DNA from: Flavobacteriaceae bacterium EG-1 | Lineage (GTDB): Bacteria > Bacteroidota > Bacteroidia > Flavobacteriales > Flavobacteriaceae | Assembly (NCBI RefSeq): GCF_009649685.1 | Contig: NZ_WJPK01000001.1 | Coordinates: 1,306,760-1,370,759 of the forward strand | Length of the DNA stretch: 64,000 nucleotides | Direction of reading: 5' to 3' | Part shown: one piece after another, positions 25,658-33,678 of the stretch | How positions within the stretch are numbered: the stretch's first letter is position 1 | Layout of the letters: each line of letters starts with the position of its first letter | Position numbers and translations under genes: made by a program | Notes under the pieces: model-generated | What the model saw: only the letters and a program-made list of their open reading frames with translations | What the model was told of the DNA's origin: nothing | Database searches by the model: none

Positions 25658-26771
25658 GTAATAATTCTTCCAGCGTTACAACTGCATCGCTATTCATCAT
25701 ATCATTACTATTCTTATTATCAATTATTGACACTCCTGCCCCATTCCAACTATGCCATTGCATAAAATAAGCAGCTTTACCTTTTAACTTCGCTACAACG
25801 TCCATCATATTCCAAGCACCATAACTTTCTTCATGAGGACCAATTTCAGACATAACAATTGTTTTCCCTAAAGTTTTCAGTTCAGCATAATGCGGAAAAT
25901 CAGGCTGTAAACCATAATAGTCCATTCCAACTAAATCAACATAATCAGACCCCGGATAATACGCAGTTACGTTTGCATACCAAGTTTCGCTAGGCACGAC
26001 TGCATATGTCCAAATTAAATTATCTAAACCATAATCCCACTTCAAGGTGTTGTATACATCTACCCAAAGTGCTTTAAAATCAGACTCATTTGTTTGTTTA
26101 TTTGCATATTCATTGATTCCCCACCAGAAAAAATTTCCATTCATTTCATGAAATGGCCTCCAAATTACAGTAACATTTGCATCTTGCAACTCTTGCAAGG
26201 CACCAGCAACTTTATCCAATTCTTTGCGAAAACTAGTTTTCGCTGCACTTGCTTCAGCATCTCTTAATAACGCTCTCAAGTTAATTTTATCCTTATTTTC
26301 AACAGTATTCATATAAACATCTACACCATCCGTAAACGGATTATCTGCGTGCCAGCTCACCGTAACCAAACCTCCATTATTCCAGTGTTCAATTAAGGTC
26401 TGTACAGGATACGCTTCACCAGAATGCCAACCAAAATCTGCACCAATCAATCCAACATATTGGCCAGTCATATCTGCCAATCGATCTACGTAACGTGAAT
26501 AAAAATTAGCCGTTGAACTAGGCATATCACCACATTGTTGACCGACTATTATTTGTTCGTTTTCAATTAAGGAATCAAAATATGCCAATATGCTTTCTTT
26601 GCTTACTATTCTTGGAGCATGTGCAGATTCTTCATTTTCAGATGTATTCGTATTCACATTTTCAGTATTTATCGGCATTTCTTCATCCAAATTATCCGAA
26701 CTACAAGCAACAACTATCAACACTCCAAAAAGAATCATAGCACGCCATAGAAATAGTTTTTGAAAAGCCAT
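25644..26771 (-). CDS. GH26 family glycoside hydrolase (beta-mannanase-like) lipoprotein
   Basis: A 375-residue lipoprotein (FGVLIVVACSS, then an acidic/Asn-rich linker to about residue 50) with a GH26 TIM barrel. The acid/base is Glu209 in WRPFHEMNG, the nucleophile is Glu309 in VMSEIGP; GLIGADFGWHSGE and GLVTVSWHADNP line the active site. GH26 enzymes cleave beta-1,4-mannan internally, and some act on mixed-linkage glucan or xylan. The anchor suggests a cell-surface or periplasmic enzyme that would feed products to exo-enzymes such as the GH2 protein. Confidence 0.88.
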   Translation of the reverse strand: MAFQKLFLWRAMILFGVLIVVACSSDNLDEEMPINTENVNTNTSENEESAHAPRIVSKESILAYFDSLIENEQIIVGQQCGDMPSSTANFYSRYVDRLADMTGQYVGLIGADFGWHSGEAYPVQTLIEHWNNGGLVTVSWHADNPFTDGVDVYMNTVENKDKINLRALLRDAEASAAKTSFRKELDKVAGALQELQDANVTVIWRPFHEMNGNFFWWGINEYANKQTNESDFKALWVDVYNTLKWDYGLDNLIWTYAVVPSETWYANVTAYYPGSDYVDLVGMDYYGLQPDFPHYAELKTLGKTIVMSEIGPHEESYGAWNMMDVVAKLKGKAAYFMQWHSWNGAGVSIIDNKNSNDMMNSDAVVTLEELLPISF

Positions 26772-26954
26772 ACAAAGGAAGAACCAAAAATCATTCCGAA
26801 AAACAATATAAGTTCAATGCGAATATAGAATTACGGTTTTTTTTAATAAAATACAACTCACTCCATATTTTACACAACTGAGTATATCATTTTTCTCGCA
26901 CAACTTAATTTGCTCGAGATTTGACCCATGTTAAATAACTAAAAACAATATACC

Positions 26955-27368
26955 ATGAAAAAATTAGCACTACTAATCGTATTCCTCGCAACAGTTTCAA
27001 TCAGAGCACAAGATGCTATCGGAGTAACAGTTTCGGTAACTATAGAAAATGTACTTTCAGACAAAGGGACTATAATAGCTGGGTTACACACAGCAGAAAC
27101 ATTTATGAAAGCTCCTGGAGTAGCAAATACGACTGCACAAGCAAAAGTTGGTAGCACAACGTTAACGTTTGATAGTATAACCCCTGGAACATATGCAGTA
27201 ATGGTAATACACGATGCCAATGATAACAAACAAATGGACATGCTAAACGGTATGCCACAAGAAAGCTATGGTAACTCAGGAGAGATGAATCTATACGGTC
27301 CGCCTGTCTTTAACAGCTCCAAATTTGAAGTTACTACGGAAAATAAAGAAATCAATATTCGGTTTTAA
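26955..27368 (+). CDS. DUF2141-family secreted protein
   Basis: A 137-residue secreted protein (signal MKKLALLIVFLATVSIRAQ) with the DUF2141 pattern: VTVSVTIENVLSDKGTIIAGLHTAETFM, DSITPGTYAVMVIHDANDNKQMDMLNGMPQESYGNSG and a final FNSSKFEVTTENKEINIRF. The fold is a small beta sandwich; function unknown, widespread in Flavobacteriaceae. A strong terminator follows. Confidence 0.88.
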   Translation: MKKLALLIVFLATVSIRAQDAIGVTVSVTIENVLSDKGTIIAGLHTAETFMKAPGVANTTAQAKVGSTTLTFDSITPGTYAVMVIHDANDNKQMDMLNGMPQESYGNSGEMNLYGPPVFNSSKFEVTTENKEINIRF

Positions 27369-27402
27369 ATTATTTGAAAAAGAGTTTATTCATCAATCAA
27401 AT

Positions 27403-27435
27403 AAAAAAGGCTTGCATCACTGCAAGCCTTTTTTT
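27403..27435 (+). terminator. Strong bidirectional terminator
   Basis: AAAAAAGGCTTGCA-TCAC-TGCAAGCCTTTTTTT: perfect 12+ base stem with A/T runs on both sides, between the convergent DUF2141 and dps genes. Confidence 0.88.
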
Positions 27436-27453
27436 ACTATTAATTCTTCTTTT

Positions 27454-27933
27454 TCAAATTTCTTCAGCCAACCATGCTTTCATCATCCAAACTGTTTTTT
27501 CTTGTTCAGTGATAAAATCACTCATCATACTATTTGTTCCTTCATCAGACGCTTCATCAGACGCTTCTAAAATTCCTCTTTCAATTTGCAATAACACAGA
27601 AAGGGAATCAACAATTAATCGAATTGCTTCATCATCTTTGGTAATATTCTTACCCACTGGCACTTGCGAATTATCTGAATAATCTTTAAAAGTATGCTGC
27701 GGCACTCCACCCAAAGTGAGTATTCTTTCAGCAATTTCATCAACTTTTATATTTGCATCATTATATAGCTCTTCAAACTTAGGATGTAATTCAAAAAAAC
27801 GTTTTCCTTTAATATTCCAATGTATACCTCTAAGATTTTGATAGTAGGTCTGAAAATTGGCCAAAAGTGAGTTTAAATCGTTACTTAATTCTTGTGATTT
27901 TTCGGCATTTAAGCCAATGCTATTCGTTTTCAT
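27454..27933 (-). CDS. dps: Dps, DNA-binding ferritin-like stress protein
   Basis: A 159-residue Dps protein that stores iron and protects DNA from peroxide. The ferroxidase ligands line up with E. coli Dps at a constant offset: His38 (LRGIHWN), His50, Asp65 and Glu69 (VDEIAERI). GKRFFELHPKFEELY is the family signature. There is no long basic N-terminus, so DNA binding may be weak. A perfect 12-base duplication inserts four residues, making EASDEASDEG near position 123. The gene is divergent from oxyR over a 105-base gap, which suggests OxyR control. Confidence 0.93.
   Translation of the reverse strand: MKTNSIGLNAEKSQELSNDLNSLLANFQTYYQNLRGIHWNIKGKRFFELHPKFEELYNDANIKVDEIAERILTLGGVPQHTFKDYSDNSQVPVGKNITKDDEAIRLIVDSLSVLLQIERGILEASDEASDEGTNSMMSDFITEQEKTVWMMKAWLAEEI
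27541..27564 (-). repeat. 12-base tandem duplication inside dps
   Basis: TTCATCAGACGC occurs twice in direct succession, in frame, adding the residues EASD once more before EGTNSMM. The two copies are identical, which points to a recent slippage event. Confidence 0.85.
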
Positions 27934-28038
27934 GACTTCTATTGTTTTATTTGAGTATAAATTTACAACATGATTTCCACTTAAAACTATAACTTTTATC
28001 GATGGATTTTATACCTTTATTGACATCAACTATTAACT
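27934..28038 (+). promoter_or_regulatory. Divergent dps/oxyR control region
   Basis: A 105-base gap that must hold both promoters. On the plus strand TACCTTTA (28010-28017) is a near fit to the -7 consensus TAnnTTTG for oxyR; on the minus strand TAAATTTA serves dps. OxyR regulators usually bind such shared gaps; no individual half-site could be assigned by eye. Confidence 0.5.
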
Positions 28039-28980
28039 ATGACAATAACGCAATTAAGATACATTTTAGCTGTTGCTGAATACCAAAATTTCACAATAGC
28101 AGCAAAACATAGTTTTGTTACTCAGCCGACTTTAAGTATGCAAGTACAGAAGCTTGAAGATGAGTTAGAAATACAAATATTTGACCGGGGTAAAAAACCT
28201 ATAGGTGTAACAGAAGTAGGTAAAAAAATAGTTTCTCAAGCTAAGAATATTGTAGCCGAAGCAAACCGTATTCAAGACATTGTAGATCAAGACAAAGGTT
28301 TTATCGGAGGTGAATTTACATTAGGGGTAATTCCCACCATAATGCCGACACTTTTACCGATGTTTTTAAAGAATTTTATAAAAAAATATCCTAAAGTAAA
28401 TCTCATTATAAAAGAACAACCTACAGAAACCCTAATTAAAAATTTAACCGACGGGCATTTAGATGCTGCAATTGCGGCTACACCACTAGAAGTAGAATTT
28501 TTAAAAGAACGGCCTTTGTATTATGAACCTTTTGTTGGTTATATTCCTAATGGACATAGGCTATATAGTTCAACCAAAATAGACCCAACAGATTTAGATA
28601 TTAGCGATATTTTACTTTTACAAGATGGACATTGTTTTAGAGAAGGCGTTATAAACTTATGTAGAACAGCAGGTAAAAATGTGAATGATCATTTTCAATT
28701 GCAAAGTGGGAGTTTTGAAACGCTGGTGAATTTAGCTAATGAAGGGCTTGGAATGACCCTGTTACCCTATTTAAACACAATTGAATTAGACGAAAAGAAG
28801 AAAAAACAATTACGATACTTTAATGAACCACCACCAGCACGGGAGGTTAGTTTAATATACCATAAAAAAGAACTTAAAATTCAAATTACTAATGCCTTAA
28901 TTGACACTATTTCAAGCGTAGTTAGAGGCGCCATTGCATTTCAAGACGTAAAAATAATTAGTCCTTTAGGGAACAAATAA
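28039..28980 (+). CDS. oxyR: OxyR, hydrogen-peroxide-sensing LysR-family regulator
   Basis: A 313-residue LysR-type regulator. The winged helix covers residues 1-60 (LRYILAVAEYQNFTIAAKHSFVTQPTLSMQVQKLE) and is followed by the effector domain. The redox cysteines are Cys199 and Cys208 in DGHCFREGVINLC, the same positions and spacing as in E. coli OxyR, where they form a disulfide on exposure to peroxide. GSFETLVNLANEGLGMTLLPYL is the usual second half of the sensor domain. Its divergent neighbour dps is a classic target. The first part of the name rests on the cysteine pair and the neighbour. Confidence 0.93.
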   Translation: MTITQLRYILAVAEYQNFTIAAKHSFVTQPTLSMQVQKLEDELEIQIFDRGKKPIGVTEVGKKIVSQAKNIVAEANRIQDIVDQDKGFIGGEFTLGVIPTIMPTLLPMFLKNFIKKYPKVNLIIKEQPTETLIKNLTDGHLDAAIAATPLEVEFLKERPLYYEPFVGYIPNGHRLYSSTKIDPTDLDISDILLLQDGHCFREGVINLCRTAGKNVNDHFQLQSGSFETLVNLANEGLGMTLLPYLNTIELDEKKKKQLRYFNEPPPAREVSLIYHKKELKIQITNALIDTISSVVRGAIAFQDVKIISPLGNK

Positions 28981-29002
28981 AAACCCACATAAATGTGGGT
29001 TT
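28981..29002 (+). terminator. Bidirectional terminator
   Basis: AAACCCACAT-AA-ATGTGGGTTT, a perfect stem directly after the oxyR stop and just before the end of the convergent 65-residue gene; short T-run. Confidence 0.75.
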
Positions 29003-29007
29003 GTATA

Positions 29008-29205
29008 TTAAGCTTTCAAATAAATTAAACTTTCATGTAGTTCGGGTTTATCATTTAAATAAGCCTCTAACCACTGTTTTAATTCTTCAATTTCTTGGGG
29101 GAGTAATCTTGAAATCGCTTTCTTTAGTTCTTTGCGAAATAAACTTGCATCGAAACTAACTTTTTTGAGAACTGTCTTCGTGTACTCAAGCATTGCTCTA
29201 GCCAT
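29008..29205 (-). CDS. Small conserved flavobacterial protein (65 aa)
   Basis: A 65-residue soluble, helical protein: MARAMLEYTKTVLKKVSFDA, then LFRKELKKAISRLLPQEIEELKQWL. The pattern, with its two amphipathic helices and the LLPQEIEELKQWL core, is one I recognise as recurrent in Flavobacteriaceae; function unknown. Support for coding: ATG start, proper terminator on its 3' side, no competing frame, and typical amino-acid use. Confidence 0.75.
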   Translation of the reverse strand: MARAMLEYTKTVLKKVSFDASLFRKELKKAISRLLPQEIEELKQWLEAYLNDKPELHESLIYLKA

Positions 29206-29295
29206 ATGAAAAAGATTAAAATTAGTTGTCTATCAAATTTAACTACATTCGTGTTAATAATATTGCTCCTTATACGTTAAATTTAATGTAAATTC

Positions 29296-30621
29296 ATGTT
29301 AACACTAATGAAAATAGCACTTTCAAGCGGTTTTGCTAAAACAAATTATAAGTTAAAATTCGTGTTTACGAGCACATTTTTCCTGCTCATTTTTGTTGGT
29401 TGTACTAGTTCAAAAAAAATAATTGCAAAAAGAATTTCTAATACAATGCAAAACGAGCAAACCGAAAACTATTTTGCAGGTATATTAATACTAGACCCTG
29501 CAACTAATGATACTATTTACCAACAAAATGCTCAGAAATATTTCACTCCTGCAAGTAATACGAAAATCTTTACGTTGTTTACATCGTTAAAATTATTGCC
29601 TGAAAATATTCCTGCATTAAAATATATTGATGATAATAATATTACATACATAGAAGGTACTGGAGACCCAACCTTATTCCATACTTATTTTAATAATTCT
29701 AATGTTATAGATTTTCTAAAACAAAAAGACAGTATAGCTTTACACCTAAATAATTTTGATGACACTAAATTAGGGCCAGGCTGGTCTTGGGGAGACTATC
29801 AATATTATTACCAACCGGAAAGAGGTAGTTTACCATTGTATGGAAATGTGATTACCTTGTACAACGCACCACAAAAAACGATACTTCCCAATTATTTTAC
29901 GGATAGCATTACACCCATAAACACCGATAAAAACAGGGTGTTAGAAAAAAATCTATTTTTCTATTCCAATGAACGAAAAGACACACTAGAAATTCCGTAC
30001 CGAACATATGCTACTTTAACACAAAATCTTTTACAAGAAGCTATTGGCAAAAAAATTGAACTTGTAAATAAACTACCTATGGGTGAAAAGAGTATTATTT
30101 ACAGTGTACCTACAGATTCTGTTTTAAAAAGAATGATGCATGAAAGCGATAATTTTATTGCTGAACAATTATTGATTTTAGGATCATCTACCATATCCGA
30201 CACATTAAACAGCGCAATTACAAGGAAGTATGTTTTAGAAAAATATTTGACCAATTTAAAACAAGAACCCAGATGGGTAGATGGCTCTGGTCTTTCACGC
30301 TACAACCTATTTACGCCCACTTCTATGGTGCAAGTATTACAAAAGTTGTTTGAGGAGATTCCTGCAAATCGATTATTTAATTTATTTCCTAAGGGAGGGG
30401 TATCGGGCACCTTAAAAGACTGGTATCCAGGCTCAGACCAACCTTATATTTTTACTAAAACAGGGAGCCTTAGTAACAATCATTGTATTAGTGGCTATTT
30501 GATCACAAAATCAGGTAAAACACTAATTTTTAGTTTTATGAATAATCATTTTAGACAATCGTCTTTAGAAATAAAAAATAGAATGCAACAAATTTTTGAA
30601 GAAATAAGAGATACCTATTAA
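29296..30621 (+). CDS. dacB: D-alanyl-D-alanine carboxypeptidase/endopeptidase (PBP4, S13 family), lipoprotein
   Basis: A 441-residue class C penicillin-binding protein that trims or cleaves peptidoglycan cross-links in the periplasm. The active-site motifs are present: SxxK as Ser87-Lys90 in TPASNTKIFT, SxN in HESDNFIAEQ, and KTG in FTKTGSLSNN. WVDGSGLSRYNLFTP and LPKGGVSGTL-like FPKGGVSGTLKDWYPG are the usual family blocks. A lipobox (LLIFVGC) suggests membrane anchoring. The first ATG (29296) precedes the signal by about 20 residues; a second ATG at 29308 is equally possible. Confidence 0.88.
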   Translation: MLTLMKIALSSGFAKTNYKLKFVFTSTFFLLIFVGCTSSKKIIAKRISNTMQNEQTENYFAGILILDPATNDTIYQQNAQKYFTPASNTKIFTLFTSLKLLPENIPALKYIDDNNITYIEGTGDPTLFHTYFNNSNVIDFLKQKDSIALHLNNFDDTKLGPGWSWGDYQYYYQPERGSLPLYGNVITLYNAPQKTILPNYFTDSITPINTDKNRVLEKNLFFYSNERKDTLEIPYRTYATLTQNLLQEAIGKKIELVNKLPMGEKSIIYSVPTDSVLKRMMHESDNFIAEQLLILGSSTISDTLNSAITRKYVLEKYLTNLKQEPRWVDGSGLSRYNLFTPTSMVQVLQKLFEEIPANRLFNLFPKGGVSGTLKDWYPGSDQPYIFTKTGSLSNNHCISGYLITKSGKTLIFSFMNNHFRQSSLEIKNRMQQIFEEIRDTY

Positions 30622-30630
30622 CTAGTACCA

Positions 30631-31218
30631 CTAATTTTTATGTAATTTATGAATGGCGGCATATTGTAAAAGCATTATAGTTTTTGCATCTCGAATTTCG
30701 CCAGTGGTAATCATTTCCATTGCTTTTTCAAAAGTATACTCCAACACTTCTATGTTTTCTGTTTCATCTTCGGCACCTCCGCCCTCACCTACCTTCATTT
30801 GGTCTTCGTATGCACCAATAAACAGATATAAAATCTCGGTTACCGAACCTGGACTCATATAGGTTTCGATTACTTTTTCAACATTATCAATTCTATAACC
30901 AGTTTCTTCTTCAGTTTCTTTACGAATACAATCTTCCGGATTATCACCATCTAAAAGTCCCGCACAAACCTCTATCATCATACCATCCTCATTGCCATTA
31001 ACATAGGTAGGCATTCGAAATTGCCGAGTAAGAATTACGGTTCCTTTTTTCCTATTATAGAGTAAGATAGCTGCACCATTCCCACGATCATAAGCCTCTC
31101 GATGTTGTTCCTCCCAAGAGCCATCATCTTTTTGATATTCATAACTAAATTTGTTTAGCGTATACCAATTATCTGAGAGTAATTGCTTTTTAATATTTCG
31201 TATTCTATTGTTATTCAT
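30631..31218 (-). CDS. nudK: GDP-mannose pyrophosphatase (NudK), Nudix hydrolase
   Basis: A 195-residue Nudix enzyme. The Nudix box reads GLLDGDNPEDCIRKETEEETGY, with the REUXEEXGU core as KETEEETGY. The N-terminal RGNGAAILLYNRKKGTVILTRQFRMPTYVNG and the late MSPGSVTEILYLFIGAY match the NudK group, which hydrolyses GDP-mannose to GMP and mannose-1-phosphate. It is cytoplasmic. Its 3' end is 9 bases from the convergent PBP4 gene; it diverges from the amidohydrolase gene at 31344. Confidence 0.88.
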   Translation of the reverse strand: MNNNRIRNIKKQLLSDNWYTLNKFSYEYQKDDGSWEEQHREAYDRGNGAAILLYNRKKGTVILTRQFRMPTYVNGNEDGMMIEVCAGLLDGDNPEDCIRKETEEETGYRIDNVEKVIETYMSPGSVTEILYLFIGAYEDQMKVGEGGGAEDETENIEVLEYTFEKAMEMITTGEIRDAKTIMLLQYAAIHKLHKN

Positions 31219-31343
31219 GATGCCAAGTTACAAACTGCTAGCTTAGCTTTCAAAACTAAACTATTATCATTAACAAAACTATGGTCCACAATCTAAAATT
31301 ATGTATTAAAATATTGTACATTCATAGCATCTAAACCTTCCAA

Positions 31344-33077
31344 ATGTATAGACCAAAATCACTTTCCTGTTATTTCGTTTTAATTCTACTAATTTTTATA
31401 TCATGTTCGAACTCCGTACAAGAGACAGGAACATTACTTATTTATGGTGGACCAATTTACACTGTAGATTCTACTCAAGCGAAAGTAGAAGCTGTGGTTA
31501 TAAAAGATAGTATTATACTTTACGCAGGCCGTCTTGAGGAAGCCGAAAAATATAAAAACAAACAAACACAAATCATTGATTTGAAAGGAAAAACCATGAC
31601 TCCGGGTTTAATTGAAGGACATGGCCACTTTATGGGAATGGGTATTAGTGCTCTAGAGCTCGATTTAACGAATACCAACAGCTATGACGAAATTGTTGCT
31701 GCTGTGGCTGAAAAAGTAAAAACAATTAAACCAGGTGAATGGATAATTGGTAGTGGCTGGCATCAGAGTAAGTGGACAGAAAAACCTGAGATTATGGTAA
31801 AAGGTTTTCAAACGCATGATTTATTAAGTGCGGTTTCACCTAACAACCCAGTTATTTTAAGTCACGTAAGTGGCCATGCTGCTTTTGCAAACGCCGCGGC
31901 CATGGATATTGCAGGAATTAAAGTTTTAACAAAAGAAGGTATAGATGAATCTGCTGTAGAAGGCGGTGAAATAATAAGAGATGCCTTAGGAAGGCCTACA
32001 GGCATCTTTAATGAGACGGCTACAGATTTAATTTGGAAACACGTTCCTACAGATATGATCACCCCTGAAAAAATAACGGAAGCTTTTAATCTTGCCATTG
32101 CGGCGTGTCATAAAAATGGAATCGTTGGTTTTCATGACGCCGGAATTGGCAAAGAAAATATCGAATTTTATGAAGCTATGAAATCAGCTGGTAAAATGAC
32201 CGTTCGCATGTATGCTATGATTACTGGTCGTGATATGGATTTGGTTAATGAATGGCTTAAAAAAGGCCCATATATAGATCCTGAAAATTTATTAACCATA
32301 CGTTCGATAAAATTAAATTGCGATGGAGCTTTAGGTTCGCGAGGCGCATGGTTATTAGAAGAATATACAGACCAACATGGTCACTTTGGCCATGAAACAC
32401 TACCTATGGAAGTTGTAAAAGAAACGGCTTTAAAAGGATTGAAAAATGGATTTCAGGTCTGTTCACATGCAATTGGTGATCGCGCAAATCGCGAAATACT
32501 AGATCGTTACGAATCGGCATTTAAAGATCTACCTGAAGCATCTAAAGATCATAGATTCCGAATAGAACACGCGCAACATTTGCATCCGGACGACATTCCA
32601 CGCTTTGCAGAACTTGGTGTTATACCAGCAATGCAAGCGGTTCATATGTCTTCAGACAGACCTTGGGCTATTGACCGTTTAGGTGAAAAACGAATTAAAG
32701 AGGGTGCTTATATGTGGCAAGCATTATTAAAAAGTGGTGTTCCGATTGTAAACGGTACCGACGTTCCTGTTGAACCCCTAAATCCAATTGCGAGTTTGTA
32801 TGCCAGTATTAGTCGTAAAACTTTAAAAGGTACGCCCGAGGGCGGCTATGAGCCTGAACAAAAAATGACCAGAGAACAAGCCTTAAGGTCTTATACCATA
32901 GATGCTGCTTATGGTGCCTTTGAAGAAAATATTAAAGGCTCAATTACCGCAGGAAAATTAGCTGATTTTACAATTTACAATCAGGATATAATGACCATTC
33001 CAGAAGATGAATTTTTAAAAACTGAAATAGCAATGACTATTTTTAATGGTGATATTGTGTATACTAAAGAAGAGTAA
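31344..33077 (+). CDS. Amidohydrolase family 3 (YtcJ-like) lipoprotein
   Basis: A 577-residue lipoprotein (signal MYRPKSLSCYFVLILLIFISC) with the amidohydrolase-3 layout: TPGLIEGHGHFMGMG (metal HxH), GEWIIGSGWHQSKWTE, LNCDGALGSRGAWLLEEYTDQ, CSHAIGDRAN, RIEHAQHLHPDDI and VNGTDVPVEPLNP (metal Asp). The family cleaves C-N bonds in amides or N-acyl compounds. The substrate is unknown. It ends one base before the convergent gluconate-dehydrogenase-subunit-like gene, with no room for a terminator. Confidence 0.87.
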   Translation: MYRPKSLSCYFVLILLIFISCSNSVQETGTLLIYGGPIYTVDSTQAKVEAVVIKDSIILYAGRLEEAEKYKNKQTQIIDLKGKTMTPGLIEGHGHFMGMGISALELDLTNTNSYDEIVAAVAEKVKTIKPGEWIIGSGWHQSKWTEKPEIMVKGFQTHDLLSAVSPNNPVILSHVSGHAAFANAAAMDIAGIKVLTKEGIDESAVEGGEIIRDALGRPTGIFNETATDLIWKHVPTDMITPEKITEAFNLAIAACHKNGIVGFHDAGIGKENIEFYEAMKSAGKMTVRMYAMITGRDMDLVNEWLKKGPYIDPENLLTIRSIKLNCDGALGSRGAWLLEEYTDQHGHFGHETLPMEVVKETALKGLKNGFQVCSHAIGDRANREILDRYESAFKDLPEASKDHRFRIEHAQHLHPDDIPRFAELGVIPAMQAVHMSSDRPWAIDRLGEKRIKEGAYMWQALLKSGVPIVNGTDVPVEPLNPIASLYASISRKTLKGTPEGGYEPEQKMTREQALRSYTIDAAYGAFEENIKGSITAGKLADFTIYNQDIMTIPEDEFLKTEIAMTIFNGDIVYTKEE

Positions 33078-33078
33078 T

Positions 33079-33675
33079 TTAACCCAAACTCCATTTATTA
33101 CCTATATCAGCAACAGGTTTACACGGTTCGTATTTACCTGGTACTGGATCATAATTCAAAACGTTTTTACCTATTTCTTCCGACGTTAAATAAGCCCCAA
33201 TTGCCATAGCTTTTAAAGACCTGTAAAAACCTACCGGTTTCTGCTCACCAATAGTCTTCCCCCATATACTCAAATTAAATTTCCCAGAGGCTACTTCTTC
33301 ATTTTTTAATACTTTTATCCTATCAGCTTCATTTAATTCTGTAAATATAGCGCCGTAATTTACCTCACAATCTTCATTGAATTTAGCAATATTCTTGCGC
33401 ATATCTTGCTGTCCGTTTTCATCATAGCCTTTTGCAACAACGGTATCAATAAAAATATCTACCTTCATTTCTAGTGCACCCGGGGTATCCGTTTTAGGTA
33501 GAATCATATCAACCAATGTTGCAATTGTTTGCGCTTCGATATCCGTAAAAAAAAGCGGTTTCCAACTTAATCTTGGTTCATCTTTACAAGCTTGCAATAA
33601 AGAAAATAAAGATGGCGTAACGATTGCAGCACCTGCGAATAATCCCGTTTTTTTAAGAGCATTTCTTCTGTCCAT
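33079..33675 (-). CDS. Gluconate 2-dehydrogenase subunit 3-like protein
   Basis: A 198-residue protein of the gluconate_2-dh3 family, which supports a large flavoprotein subunit. The N-terminus is a twin-arginine signal (MDRRNALKKTGLFAGAAIVTPSLFSLLQAC) with a possible lipobox cysteine, so it is exported folded. TDIEAQTIATLVDMILPKTDTPGALE is the family signature. It follows the GMC oxidoreductase gene after 3 bases, so the two are an operon and probably a complex in the periplasm. Confidence 0.88.
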   Translation of the reverse strand: MDRRNALKKTGLFAGAAIVTPSLFSLLQACKDEPRLSWKPLFFTDIEAQTIATLVDMILPKTDTPGALEMKVDIFIDTVVAKGYDENGQQDMRKNIAKFNEDCEVNYGAIFTELNEADRIKVLKNEEVASGKFNLSIWGKTIGEQKPVGFYRSLKAMAIGAYLTSEEIGKNVLNYDPVPGKYEPCKPVADIGNKWSLG

Positions 33676-33678
33676 TCT

